DNA of 64,000 nt from contig NC_034013.1 in NCBI RefSeq assembly GCF_000346465.2, positions 17,109,624 through 17,173,623 of the forward strand, written 5' to 3'. Position 1 is the first letter of the stretch, and the number at the start of each line of letters is the position of its first letter. The stretch comes from Prunus persica (taxonomy: Eukaryota > Streptophyta > Magnoliopsida > Rosales > Rosaceae). The notes under the pieces were generated by a model. That model saw nothing but the letters and a program-made list of their open reading frames with translations, had not been told where the DNA came from and made no database searches. This document shows, in pieces, positions 35,101 through 47,324 of this stretch. Both the position numbers and the translations under genes were made by a program.

Positions 35101-35147
35101 ACTTGTTTGCCATGCCCACCTACCGCCTATGCAATCAACTTTCATAG
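32123..35147 (+). CDS. Cytochrome P450, CYP736A-like (copy 1, intact)
   Basis: Two exons, 32123-32806 and 34302-35147, total 1530 bp (509 aa), the normal size for a plant CYP71-clan enzyme. Seen in order: an N-terminal membrane anchor, the proline hinge LPPGPRALPIIGN, the C-helix WRHIRKLC, the I-helix oxygen-binding GAFDTSAT, the K-helix ESLR, the PERF motif, and the haem loop [14 protein letters not shown] with its cysteine ligand. The ER-bound enzyme uses NADPH via P450 reductase. The sequence is closest in my memory to CYP736A, which includes biphenyl 4-hydroxylases of rowan and apple; the substrate here cannot be read from sequence. The single phase-0 intron carries a hAT-type MITE. The start at MSPT matches the starts of the two neighbour copies. 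Confidence 0.92.
32968..33552. mobile_element. hAT-type MITE in P450 intron
   Basis: 585 bp, ends TAGGGGTGGGC and GCCCACCCCTA, flanked by a perfect 8-bp target duplication CTCGTCGC (32960-32967 and 33553-33560). Both ends are packed with degenerate CCGGTTCGGTCCGG motifs around an AT-rich middle. The 8-bp duplication and the TAGGGGTG end are typical of hAT elements. No transposase is encoded. Confidence 0.93.
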
Positions 35148-35257
35148 TTCAGATCAGACTTCAAAGACATTCATCTATTTGTAATTGATATGCTTAATTA
35201 TATTCCCTTAAACTCTTACTTAGAAGGAGTGGATTAACGAAATGCATCAAGAGCATG

Positions 35258-35291
<34 letters not shown>
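35258..35291. repeat. (TA)n(GA)n compound microsatellite
   Basis: About 8 TA units followed by about 9 GA units, in the 3' flank of P450 copy 1. Confidence 0.9.
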
Positions 35292-35598
35292 GCGTCTCTC
35301 AAATAAAATTATTTGAGGGATCCTTCTAGGACAAAATAAACATCAATTTCTTACTATTTAGATCTCGTTTCGTTCTAGGATCATGCGTGGGGGCATACTT
35401 GCTACATCACAATTACAATGACTGGCGTCATTCAACCCGCCCATTCTGCTACAACTCTTCAAGCATTCATTCCTCTTTAAAACTCTTCTCCTACCTTCCT
35501 AAGAATTTGACTTTGCATATATGCTAAATAAGTACACTTGCATGGTCTTCAGCTGCATTATTTGATCCCATTTGGCATATTTGGGTCAAGTCAAACTC

Positions 35599-35646
35599 AG
35601 CCGTTGAATCTCTTTATTGGATGAAACCCAACGGCGCATACACACA
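35599..35646. promoter_or_regulatory. Inverted MYB-type dyad upstream of P450 copy 2
   Basis: AGCCGTTGAATC at 35599-35610 and CAACGGCG at 35639-35646 face each other, matching the dyad upstream of copy 1. The surrounding promoter, including CTGTATAA-TATCAAACACC, is also shared. Confidence 0.45.
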
Positions 35647-35778
35647 AAAAAAACACCTATTTTTTAAAACGTAGGGTGGTCATCCGGCTGTATAATTATC
35701 AAACACCTCCTATCAGTCTAAGTAAGAGCAAATATATGTACATGAATAATGTCTCTCACACCTCCTATCAGTCTAACT

Positions 35779-36447
35779 ATGATTGCTTCAGCAATAGCCA
35801 TCATCCTCCTCTTTCTTACCTTCCTCTGGTCTCTCATCCAGAGGCCAAGATACCAAAAACTGCCTCCTGGTCCTTGGGCGCTGCCAGTCATTGGTAATCT
35901 CCATATGCTAGGCAACCTCCCACACCGCAGCCTCCGAGACCTGGCCAAAAAATATGGACCCATAATGTCCATGCGTCTAGGCACCAAAACCACCATAGTG
36001 GTCTCATCCTCTGAAGCTGCAGAGTTATTCTTGAAAACCCATGACACCATTTTTGCCAGCCGCCCCAAAGTCCAATCCTCCGACTACTTGTCGTACGGCA
36101 CAAAGGGCATGGGTTTCAGTGAATATGGTCCATACTGGCGGCATATTAGGAAGTTGTGCACTCTGCAGCTTCTTTGTCCATCAAAGATTGAGGCTTTTGC
36201 TCCATTGAGGAGGGAAGAGGTGGGTTTGTTGGTTGAGTCGCTGAAGAAAGCCGAAGCGGAGGGCCAAGTTGTGGATCTTAGTGAGAAAGTTGGTGAGCTG
36301 ATTGAGAGCATAACGTATAGGATGGTGTTGGGGAGCAAAAATGATGATACGTTTGATGTGAAGGGAATTATCGAGGAGATCATGTTGTTGACAGGGGCAG
36401 TCAAGATTGGTGATTATTTGCCTTTCCTCAGTCCATTTGATTTTCAG
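35779..36447 (+). pseudogene. CYP736A-like P450 copy 2, exon 1 only
   Basis: One clean exon of 223 codons (anchor, LPPGPWALPVIGN hinge, WRHIRKLC helix) ends at the conserved donor CAG|GTATGT. No second exon with I-helix, ESLR or haem loop exists before copy 3. The intron stays similar to that of copy 3 to about 36730 (shared CGAGAAAAATCCA and CTACATGTGAGA) and then diverges, so the duplication broke inside the intron. An upstream ATG at 35749 adds ten residues. The exon could splice to a downstream exon 2 (at 40025), but that one is frameshifted. It cannot bind haem by itself. Confidence 0.85.
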
Positions 36448-37640
36448 GTATGTAAAGAAAGCATGTTGATTTTTGCAGCATTCATATGTTTTCCTTATAA
36501 TCAATAGTAAATTTGGCTTACCCTCCAAATTGGAGTGTTATTAATAGGAGTGTTATTATAATGGATACAATATAAAGATTCAACCTCATCCCCCACCTAA
36601 AATGTTAATTTTATATCTAGTTTTAAATTCTTGTTAAATACTGCCTAACCCTATCTCGAGAAAAATCCACACTTAAGGAACACCACCACCACTACACTAC
36701 ATGTGAGATTTTAAGAAGATTATCTGTCCTTTTACTCTATGAATTACACCTTATTAAATAATAGTAGAAAAATTATAATAAAAAAAGTAAAAAAGTTGAT
36801 ATAGATTCAAATTCTCATTCAGGAATTGGGTTTAATTCGGATTTGCTGACTTTAGTATAAGTCCTTTGATTTTTGTGCTACATAGAATTACATTCATTTT
36901 TTAATATTTTTTGATGTATTATTTTTATTATATTATTTTTAAAATCAATTTTTGTTCCAATGTTGCCTCTTATGACTTGAGTCAGGTAATAGTCATTTAT
37001 GTCATATTGCCTAAACCCTGAACCCTATTGCCTATTGCATAGGTATATATATTTTTTTTCATATTTTTGACAATGTGTAATAGTATTTTATGTACCTTTT
37101 TTTACGTAACATGCAATTTTATTTTGTCTATTTTTTGTACTTGACTTGTAAGTAGTCTTCTAATTTATGTTCCTTAGTCTTGTAATTTGTGTTTCTAGCT
37201 TATAAGTAACTCGATTTATCACTAAATTTTTTTCGTTGCTAATAATAACACTATTTACTTATATGTTAGGTACATAATTTAATATAGTTGCTTGTCTGAT
37301 TGATTGGTATAATATATGGGTCTTTACTTTTTATTGATTAAATTATATTTTATCCTTATATTAGGAACATTATCAATGAAAGAATTCAAATTTTAAATTC
37401 TGAAATTCAATTACAAGGAAATAATGCATTGAATTTAAATTTTCAATGTGTTTTCCTCAAAGGGTAAAATCGATACAACAAAATTAATAATAAATGTCAA
37501 ATAACCTATAACTGAAACAAAAAATGCAAAGACTAAACCCAATGACATCTAATTATTGTTGGACCTAGATTTAGGAAGCTCTAAAAAAAGCACCTTACCT
37601 CCTCTGGCGAACACGGCCCCCACCCCTATATATATTAACA
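36448..37640. other. Intron remnant and AT-rich spacer between P450 copies
   Basis: The first 280 bp or so are P450 intron sequence shared with copy 3. The rest is AT-rich DNA with no gene that I can support. Confidence 0.55.
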
Positions 37641-38008
37641 GTGCTTTTGGATGAGGAAATTTAAAAGTACAAAGGATTTCATAAATGATGGAATTTAAAA
37701 TGACGGAAATTAATGTTCTAGAATTTGTAAAATTTCTTTTTTGGGTGACAGATTTAAAACACGAAATTTAATCTATATTTGTAAAGTTATCTTTTTTAAA
37801 AACTCAATCTCTTTTGAGATTTTAGAAATGACGACTTATAGATAGAATTTAAAGTTGGGATTTATGACCTCCAAATTCTATGTTTTTTCCCACGCAGAAT
37901 TTCTAAATTTCTATGTTTTTTTATCCAAACACGGGAATTGGTTCATGTCAATTTAGAAATTCTGAGTTTTGTCAAAATCCCAAGTTTATTTCCCTCATCC
38001 AAACGCAC
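37641..38008. mobile_element. MITE, family 2 (TIR GTGCKTTTGGATGAGG)
   Basis: 368 bp with terminal inverted repeats: GTGCTTTTGGATGAGGAAA on the left and the complement of GTGCGTTTGGATGAGGGAA on the right. The interior is rich in AATTT and AAATT words and non-coding. No sure target duplication. Superfamily not assigned. Confidence 0.8.
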
Positions 38009-38013
38009 CGTAA

Positions 38014-38495
38014 GAGTACTGTTAAACAAACCCTAAAATTAACTGAGTACACCCTACTATAAAAGTATATACTGAATTACTGATTTATCCTAATATAAAA
38101 TGACCAAAAAGGATATATGGAATTGTGAAACAAATATAATTTTAATAAGTACACCCTACTAACCATATTCAACCTTAATCAATAGATTGCTTGTCCTATT
38201 ATTTTTTTAACGAAAGAGGTGGTGATTGCAAGAAGTTGGAATTGCAAAAAAAGTGTCAACAGTTTTAGTAGAAGCATAAATCCATATTAAAAGTCAAAGA
38301 TTTATAAACACTATTAAAAAAATCAAGCTGAAAATCAACTATAAAATAATGCTACAAATATTAAGGTGTACCATGGGTATTTTTAGTAGTTTTATAGGGT
38401 ATACTTAGTTAATTTTATATTTTAATTCAAATATTAAAGTGTACTTAGATTATAGGGTGTACTCAATTAATTTTAGAATTCGTTTAGCAGCACTC
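38014..38495. mobile_element. Long-TIR MITE, family 1, copy 2
   Basis: 482 bp, collinear with the element at 9057-9531. Left end GAGTACTGTTAAACAAACCC and right end complement GAGTGCTGCTAAACGAATTC continue into TTAA(C/T)TGAGTACACC. It starts 5 bp after the end of the family 2 MITE. No coding content. Confidence 0.85.
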
Positions 38496-38839
38496 ATATA
38501 TTAATCTCTCTGTCTCCTCAAAATCATTTATCTGGTCTTTCCCCACAAGATCCGACGAGCCACTAGGAGGCGAGGAGGCCTCATCTGGATAATTATCCCT
38601 ATTAGCCCTCATCTGGATAATTATCCCTATTAGTCTGAGGGATTTTGATAGTTTAGCCTTCATATTTTATTGTCACTCGTTAGGGAGGGTGAGGATGAGT
38701 ATTGAGTTACCTTAAGATTGTCTCACGTCACTTTTCCACTGTGGTTCCACCCATGGGAGATAGTTTAGGCTTATCAAACACCTCCTTGTGAGCAAATGTA
38801 TGTCCACCGACACTCTCTCTCACACCACAGAAAGCCAGA
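38496..38839. other. 5' flank of P450 copy 3
   Basis: Shares the TATCAAACACCTCC motif with the flanks of copies 1 and 2 but lacks their inverted CCGTTG pair and TATA box. A short GGATAATTATCCCTATTAG direct repeat lies at about 38585-38630. Confidence 0.5.
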
Positions 38840-40860
38840 ATGACTGCTTCAGCTAGAGCCATCCTCCTCCTCTTTCTTACCTTCCTCTGGTCTCTCATAC
38901 TGAGGCCGAGACACCGGAAACTGCCTCCTGGTCCTTGGGCGCTGCCAGTCATTGGTAATCTCCATATGTTAGGCAACCTCCCACACCGCAGCCTTCGAGA
39001 CTTGGCCAAAAAATATGGACCCATAATGTCCATGCGTCTAGGCACCAAAACCACAATAGTGGTGTCATCCCCTGAAGCTGCAGAGTTATTCTTGAAATCC
39101 CATGACACCATTTTTGCCAGCCGCCCCAAAGTCCAATCCTCCGACTACTTGCTTTACGGCTCAAAGGACATGGCTTTCAGTGAATATGGTCCGTACTGGC
39201 GGCATATTAGGAAGTTGTGCACGCTGCAGCTTCTTTGTCCATCAAAGATTGAGACTTTTGCTCCATTGAGGAGGGAAGAGGTTGGTTCGTTGGTTGAGTC
39301 GCTGAAGAAAGCCGCGGCGGAGGGCCAAGTTGTGGATCTAAGTGAGAAGGTTGGTGAGCTGCTTGAGGACATAACGAATAGGATGGTGTTGGGGAGCAAA
39401 ACTGATGATACGTGTGATATGAAGGGAATTATTGAGGAGCTTGTGTTGTTGATGGGAGCAGTCAACATTAGTGATTGTTTGCCTTTCCTCAGTCCATTCG
39501 ATTTTCAGGTATGTTGTTGATTGTCGGAATGCTCACTCATCCATCTATCTATCTATCACCCAACCAGTAGTACTAGCTCTCACACAATCATGACATTCGC
39601 CGCCTTTGTTCTTGATCATGCATAACTACTCAATAATAATACAAATGAAAGATTGGCCCGTGTCCTCCTGTCTATAATATATAATTTGTTTCCGTTGGCT
39701 TCATGCTCATGCTTGGCGTTGCTCTCAAGCAATTGTTAATTTTATGTGGATTTAAATTCTTGCTAAATACTGTGTAATGTAATCATATTTCGAGAAAAAT
39801 CCATACACTAGGAGCACCGCTACATGTGAGACTTTTAAGATTGCTTGACATTCGAAGTAGGGTAACATACCTCTCACATTACATGCGAGGCCCTGCGTAT
39901 GGGTCTCACCCTATGCATCATGCATGTCTTCGTCCATGCTCATACTAGAACTGTGTCATTGATTGATTCCTAACTAAGGAATATATATGTATCTGAACCG
40001 TATCTTCCTCTTAATATAATATAGGGATTGACCAAACGCATGACGAGACTTAGCAAGAGAATCGACCAACTCTTAGAGAAGATAATTGGGGAACACCAAG
40101 AAGTTTCTAAAAGTGGGCAAGCACACCAAGGCCATCGTCACAAGGACTTTGTGGACGTGATGCTTTCGTTAATGCACCAACCACTGAATCCCAACGATGA
40201 GCAAGTCTACATGATTGACCGCACAAATGTGAAGGCCATCATACTAGACATGATTTCAGGTGCCTTCGATACGTCAACTACCGCAATAGTTTGGACCCTC
40301 GCTGAACTCCTGAGGCATCCGAGGGTGATGAAGCATCTCCAGCAAGAGCTCCAGAGTGTGATTGGAACGGACCAAATGGTGGAAGAGAGTGATTTTTCAA
40401 AGTTGGGTTACTTGAACATGGTGCTCAAGGAGAGCTTCAGGTTACACCCAGTTTCACCATTGCTCATCCGACATGCATCCATGGAGGACATTACAGTTGA
40501 AGGACATGATATACCCAAGAATCGACAATCTTTATAAACATTTGGGCTATTGGGAGAGATCCTAATGTCTGGTCAGAAAATGTGGAAGAATTTTACCCTG
40601 AAAGGTTCATTGATGGCAATGTTGACCTTCGAGGATATGACTTCCAGCTTCTACCATTTGGGTCTGGTCGAAGAGGGTGCCCTGCTATGCAATTAGGGCT
40701 AACCACAGTCCGGCTGGTCCTCGCAAACTTGGTCCACTTCTTTAACTGGGACCTCCCAAGTGGCCTGAAACCTGAAGATGTGGACATGACTGAGACATTC
40801 GGCTTATCGCTGACAAAAACCGAACACTTGCTTGTCATGCCAATCTACCGCCTACGCTAA
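38840..40860 (+). pseudogene. CYP736A-like P450 copy 3, one-base frameshift
   Basis: Exon 1 is 38840-39508 and exon 2 begins at 40025 after a canonical acceptor. Exon 2 reads well through the I-helix GAFDTSTT and the K-helix ESFR (the family norm is ESLR). At 40518-40521 one A is missing from an A-run compared with copy 1 (AAGAAATCG becomes AAGAATCG), so the frame ends at 40537. The PERF motif and haem loop [14 protein letters not shown] follow in the shifted frame to 40860. The encoded protein lacks the haem cysteine. The lesion sits in a homopolymer, so a sequencing error or a segregating allele is possible. Confidence 0.85.
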
Positions 40861-42583
40861 ATAAACACCCATCCATTTGCTATTGATATGTTAAATTCCC
40901 TCAAAATTATTCAGTGGGAGTGGCTTAAATAAATGTATCCATCAGTGAAATTTGAATAAAATGATTTCTGTATTAACAATAAATAAAAGGGGCAGTGTGA
41001 CAAATTAATTAATAAAAGTAAACACCAATTCCTTACCATCGGCATTTCGATCTCTCTTTGGGGTCTACGACCAAGCACAGTTGAAACACTTTTAACCCTG
41101 GAACTAATCCGAGATCAATTGCTTATACATAAGGCTTGGCTAAAGATGATCTTTCAAGTATGATTAACTTATAAGGGCAACAAAGTGTAATCATGACCAT
41201 TTAAAAATAACTATACCATGAAACATTCTGAGGGCATACTCTGCTTAATATTACATAACACCATCTCAATGAAAAAATTTGCTCAAACTAGATTCAAAAT
41301 GTTCACTAGGAGTAATACACCATTGCCTGCGTCTGAAAAATAAAACAAAAACAAAAATAGCAACATAGTTGCCAAAAACAGAACATTTGTCCTCCCCCTT
41401 CCCTTCTCAAAGCTCATGGTTGTCTACAAAACAAAAAATAGAAGGCATAAAGTTAAAGTGTACGTTCAAACTTCGAAGAAAGACCCAGTCTCATATAGTA
41501 TTATGAAATGGCTAAGCGTGAAATTTAAAAATAAAATGGTTTTGCAAGAGAACAATGTCAAGAGTGAAAATTGCACATAGAACACACGTTGAACTACAAC
41601 TACAACACAAGTGCAACAACTTTATGATATAGAACACACAAAAAACCTCGGACGTGCAGAAAAGAATTGTACTCTACTACATCTACTGTACAAGAAAACT
41701 AACACAAATGCACACGAAACAGAAAAGCACAACAGAACAGAACCACAAGACCACACAGCTGATTATAACAGTGAATACAAAACCAGACCCACAAAACAGT
41801 ATAGAACAACTAACAAAGAAAAGAAAAACAGAAGTGTGACAAGGCCACCTCTGCAATTACATGTTCAAGTTATTAGTTTAACAGCTCCATATAGGTTCCA
41901 CTGTGATAAGCTGAAAAACAATATCCATGAACTAGTCCGTGACCCTCTTATTAGCTATTTATTATCTACATGTCAAAAACATCGAAACCCAGAGAAGAAG
42001 CAAAATGAAGAAAGAGAGCATCCAAGCAAGATGATAATAGAAAGCCAATCAGATAAACAAATCGAAAATAAAAAGCCAAACTAAAAATGAAATACCAAAA
42101 GAAAAAGAGTTCAAGGACATTATCTGCCAAGCCCTTATAACTTTATGAGTGGGATAACCTAGTAAATATAAAAATTGTAATACGAACGAATTTACCCATG
42201 CATGAAACAGATACAATAAAGATGTACAAGCATGAAATAGAACATTTCCATGTCCCAACAACCATTACCATCATTCTTATAAAAGAAAACAGTATATCTT
42301 CATGACTTTCAGAAAACAAAAAAGACACTGCTATAGATGAGAATGACTGGTCTGGTGCCACAGCAGAAAATAAAAATCATAATGTATTTTCACAAACGAT
42401 TTTGAATCCATAGACTCAACAGATCCAAGAGACAAGAAAGACAGAGAAAACGAGACATCACAAACAATTCATTTGAAAGTTAAATCTTCTGCAACATTTC
42501 TTACCAATTAACTGGCAGGTATAAACCAATAAACATAAACGCTTCTTCAGCCAGAAGGATGAATCCTCCTAGTAGCAGCTTGA
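40861..42583. other. Intergenic, 3' flanks of P450 copy 3 and COPI alpha
   Basis: No gene recognised. The A-rich 157-codon plus frame at 41611-42084 has low-complexity composition and no family resemblance. The 300 bp or so next to 42584 are probably the COPI 3' untranslated region. Confidence 0.5.
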
Positions 42584-45500
42584 CTATCGAACCTGAGTAG
42601 GAGAACATAGCAACCCTGAAGCATCTGCCCCAACCACTGCAAGATCACAAACAGTACAGAGCAGCCCTTCTTGGGTTGGCACAAACCGTGAGCTACAGTA
42701 CGGGCAAGAGACATCCTTCTGTCCTCGGTAAATTGGTACATATGTTGCCCCACAAGTCACAAATGGGTTTCTGAAATCATAATTCAGTTGAGAGGCATCA
42801 GTCATATTCCTCTCTGCTCCTTGCAGCACTTGCCTGGCTGTCTTTGCTTGAATCTCGATGGTGGGGTTGGTTTCCAATAGCCGCCTGGCAAAGTTAGCTG
42901 CAGTGGCAAAGTTCTTTGCCTTGAAGCAAATTCTCGCTGCATTAACCAATGCAAGCCTTACGTGAGGCATTTGAAGATTGCAGTGTGTGAAATAAGCTGC
43001 AAGCTCCTGTTCACGTACTGGATTATCTTTAATTTCCCTTCTCTTCAGCTCCATTTGCAATCCCAGAACATACTCTCTCACTATTATAATTAACTCCTTA
43101 ACTTCATCAACTTCCCTCCTTGAATCAACAACAATCAAAGGAATTGTGTGAAGAATGCCAAGGAAGAGCCTAAGAGCTTCAGTTAACTTCCCAGCTGTTG
43201 TAGCCTTGTAACCAGCTTTGAGTTTCTCTTCCAACTGAGAAAAATTGAACACAAGTGCTGGCGGGCCTCTCACATTTGGGGTAGCAGATTCATTCCACCC
43301 GCGCTCAACGGCAAGTGATATCACTGGAGTAGATGAAAATGCACGTAGATAGCTGTGGCTGCCAGTGTGAAGATCAAGAAACATGGGTCTCAAGGGAGCA
43401 AAGTTTTTGATTCCAAGTTGCCTGTTCAGCAAGCGCATTGCAGTATCAAAATTTCCTGCTGCTGCATGTTCAGCAGCAAGAGAAGATCTCTGGATCCAAA
43501 TCTGGCTTACAGGCATGCCAATAGTTGGAGCAACAAAAACTGATGAATTAGAATTAACAGAAGCCCTTGGTGTGTCCGCTTCGGGGGGTAGCTCCAAATC
43601 TTCAAGGTCCCATCCTCCCCCTTCCTCATTTCCTTCAGCCACTTCCTCATCTTCCAATACAGCAGTGACATCTCCATTTTGCAAGCCATCAACATCAACC
43701 ATGTCCAGCTCCTCACCCCAGTCACCATCAGCAGCCTCATCCTCTTCATCTGCAGCACCCCTGCCAATATTATCCAACCCACCTTCAAATATACCTCTCA
43801 TGACTCTAAGAAGAGGCCAATCACCACCACACATAACTGGTGTTGGGGGCATCAAAAGAGTGGGTACTTTCCCCTGGGGCAAGGTCGGAACATTTTCTCC
43901 CAACTCAGCAGATAGCCGTTCAGCAACATCATGTAGGCCATGAACTGAAGCTGTGATGTAAGCAAGGGGTAAGTGGCCAACATTCTCCAAGATCTTAATA
44001 CGCTCCTGGACATTGCCTAGATACAGTGCATTGTGGAACTGACCCATGACATCATTCTTAACCTCAGCAATTTTCAGCATCTTTGACAGCTTTTCCATAT
44101 TACCAGTTACGAGATAAAGGAAAGATAGCCTCTCAAAATTTTTAGTCTTCTGGTAGGCATACTCCACAATACCTGCATTGCCCTGACGAAGAGCCTCCAC
44201 CCCCAACCTATACCAGTAATCTTTTTCATCAATTGCTGTAGCGGATGCCACTGCAATTTGAATATTCCCACTCTCTAGGGCCAGATTGAATCTGGTTCTT
44301 TCATCTTTCACAAAATGGAGAGCCACTTCGGGGAACCCCTTCTGTTGCAGATAAGCAATCATTGCCTGCCCACAGAGCTGTGAGCTCCTTATCATGCTCA
44401 TAACATGGTCATACCTCTTCTTAAACAGGGATAACTTGAAAATGTATTCGGTGGCATCAATAACTATGGCTCTGTTTTTCCCATCCCGATCCAAGCAAAA
44501 GATGGTATTTCCAGAAACCTTCGTGATGTATATAGGAACATCTAGGGTTCTGATTATCCCACTATCTCCATTAGGGAGACAATATTTTATGTGATTTAGA
44601 GTCGTGTAAATGAAAACACCATTGTCATCCCAGCCACCACTCTTTACACGGATTGTCTCATGAAGAGTACACTGGTGCACAAGCCTCTTGCTAGCAATAA
44701 TAATGGCGTGTTTGCTGAGCAAGGCAACACTTTCCATGTCATTGGACCAAACAACATACTTGATGAAAGGGGTTTGAAGCTCACCAAGAACAATCCTCTG
44801 CTGGAGGTCAAATATAGACACTCTGTCCTCTGCCCTACACAGCAAATTACCTGTTCCGGCATAGAATATTGCATCAACAGCAAAAGGAAAAACACTCCTT
44901 TTAACAACCTCATTTTTCAAATTCTTAATCAAGACTTGGTTGTTGCTTTTGTCAAGCACAGCAAACCTATTTCGTGCCATAAACACAGCTGAACCTCCAA
45001 CACCTCTCTTTGCATCTTGCATACTGTCACCCCTACTAATGCTGTCCTTGGGTATCAAATACAATTCGTAAGATCCCCCGTCCAAGTCTGAGCAAATAAG
45101 AACTGCATTTTCTGAAGGATTGTAAGAAAGAGTCCTCGGACTTTGATTTAAAGTGGTCGAACCAGGGCGTCGAATGGGAATAACTTGTGTGTCCCTTTGG
45201 GTTGAAAACTCATAGTATCGCAAGAAGCGATCCTTAGCATAGAACAGAGAATCACCACTCACTGCAAAGGCTGGACGTTCCCTCTCTAACTTAAATACGA
45301 TCATGCCACTGTCATGACCTGCAGCCAACAGATTCATTTCAGGGTGAGATGAAAGAATCCAAAAACGGTCATGCTCTCGTCGGAAAGTTTGAATTCCAGT
45401 TCGCTTTGTTACGTCCCAAACACGGATACTTTTGTCTTCCGAGTTCGATACAATTATGTCCTGTTTGGCATGAAACATAACACATGAAACATTATTCATG

Positions 45501-47324
45501 TGCCCTCTCAGTGTGTCCACTTCCCAAGCCTTTGTATCTGAGAACAAAATGAACAACTCAGATTAATAACTACAATCACTCTAACCACTAGACAATTGTA
45601 ATGATTACCCAGAAACACTACAATCTTTTGGGTACTAAGGATCCTGATATAATCAATCTTCGCCTATTTATTACAGACGATAACAAATTTTATACTCAGC
45701 AAGATCATTGTTTCGTGCACTCTCATGAAACTTAAATTACAACAAATATTTATTAAACAGCCCATGATTCTTATGAAAAATGAGATTAATAAGGTGACTT
45801 CCTAATATAGAACTGAATAATAAACAAGTAACAAGGAAGAAGCAAAAAGATCATGTGATACCATTCATCCGCCACAATTTAACTTGGCGATCATCTGCGC
45901 CTGAGACAATCAAAGGTAGGTTCGGATGGAATGAAGCCCAATTAACACCTCGATCATGCCCTTCCAAGACATACTTAACAACAGCATCAACACCACCAAA
46001 AAGATCTGTATTCATCTGACTTAGTCGTAGTATGTCATCTGCAGGGGATACAGTCTTCTTCTTGAGGGACCCAATATCCCAAACACGGACAGTCTGATCT
46101 AAGGAGGCAGATACAACAAGGTCTTCTTTAGGATGGAATGAGGCACACATGACATAATGATTGTGGCCTGTCAAAACTGAAATGCAAGTACGTGACTGCC
46201 AGTTCCATATACGAATGGTCTGGTCATCACTGGCACTAACAATCCATGGGTACTCATGGTGAAACTGCACGGTACGAATATAATCAAGGTGCCCAAGAAG
46301 TGTAAAAAGACACCTATGCATCTTATAGTTCCAAACTTTGATCTTATAATCATCCCCTGTCAAAATGCAACACAGCTTGATTAATGCATGAACTGTAACA
46401 TTTACATATTAGTAATCTTCAGATAATTGTAGGGACAAAAACCCCTTTTCCGCAGGGCTAAATCTGTTAGTGCAAGTATGGAATATAAATCTCTGTCATG
46501 AGATGTAACATGGGTATAAATCAATAGAAAGAGGGCTTGCACGCCAACGAGATTTCATATATTTATTTATTTTTTTTCATTATTACTCCATTTCTAAATT
46601 CTAACATAATGATCTGACTCTACTAAAACTCAAAGTGACATCGAATTAGAAAACTTGGATTTTAAACTTTCTAATCTAAAGCCCAACAACATAATCAACA
46701 TTAAAAGAAGAGGAAAACTAATAGGTTCGACTCCTTGATCATTCATTAGGCAGTACTGGTCGAAATAATACTATCTCAAAGTCATTCTTGCATTAGATAA
46801 ACCTTCGAAAATTTGGGATATACCATGTTCAATGGCAGAGTGGAATCATCCAAACTAGTTACTCCACCAATTGGGACTTGATAAATCATATACTCCTGAA
46901 AGCATTCCATACTAGTACTTGGCTCAGGTTATAACAAATTCCCGTTTTCTTCACAATTAATTCCAATTTCGTTTTCCATTTTCTATTTACAGTTGCATTC
47001 AACCTAGATCTATAGGGTCCCAACAGAAACTAATCAAAAAAAGATACAACAATAACGAAATCCGATTGCATCTATCAAAAATCAGACAATTGAAAAACTA
47101 TATATAAATTTGGAACCTCCAGACACAAAGAGAGGCTGAGATTTGTGGAAGTGGACACCGCGAACGGGCCCATCATGCTCGTCGAATCGATCAATGAGAG
47201 TCCCCATACGGTAGTCCCATAGCTGGATCACACCACTGTGAAGACTTGCGAGGATCCACGGTCTCTTACTGTGGAAGCTCAGTCCCTTCACTCTATTACT
47301 CTTCGTTTCAAACTTGGTCAACAT
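42584..47324 (-). CDS. Coatomer subunit alpha (COPI)
   Basis: Three coding exons, 47117-47324, 45862-46356 and 42584-45537, total 3657 bp (1218 aa), the usual plant size. The start is ATG at 47324 ([18 protein letters not shown]). The first 300 residues are WD40 repeats ([51 protein letters not shown]). A second propeller and helical solenoid follow, then an acidic linker ([14 protein letters not shown]) near the middle. The C-terminal epsilon-COP binding domain ends with a [12 protein letters not shown] cysteine pair region and SPTQVR. The protein is part of the B-subcomplex of the coat on Golgi-to-ER vesicles and reads dilysine cargo signals. An additional 5' non-coding exon probably lies at about 47585-47720. 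Confidence 0.97.

Noticed and set aside
41611..42084. 157-codon open frame between P450 and COPI genes
   Set aside because: A-rich composition (Lys/Asn/Thr-rich translation), no conserved motif, and it sits next to the COPI 3' end; likely chance.
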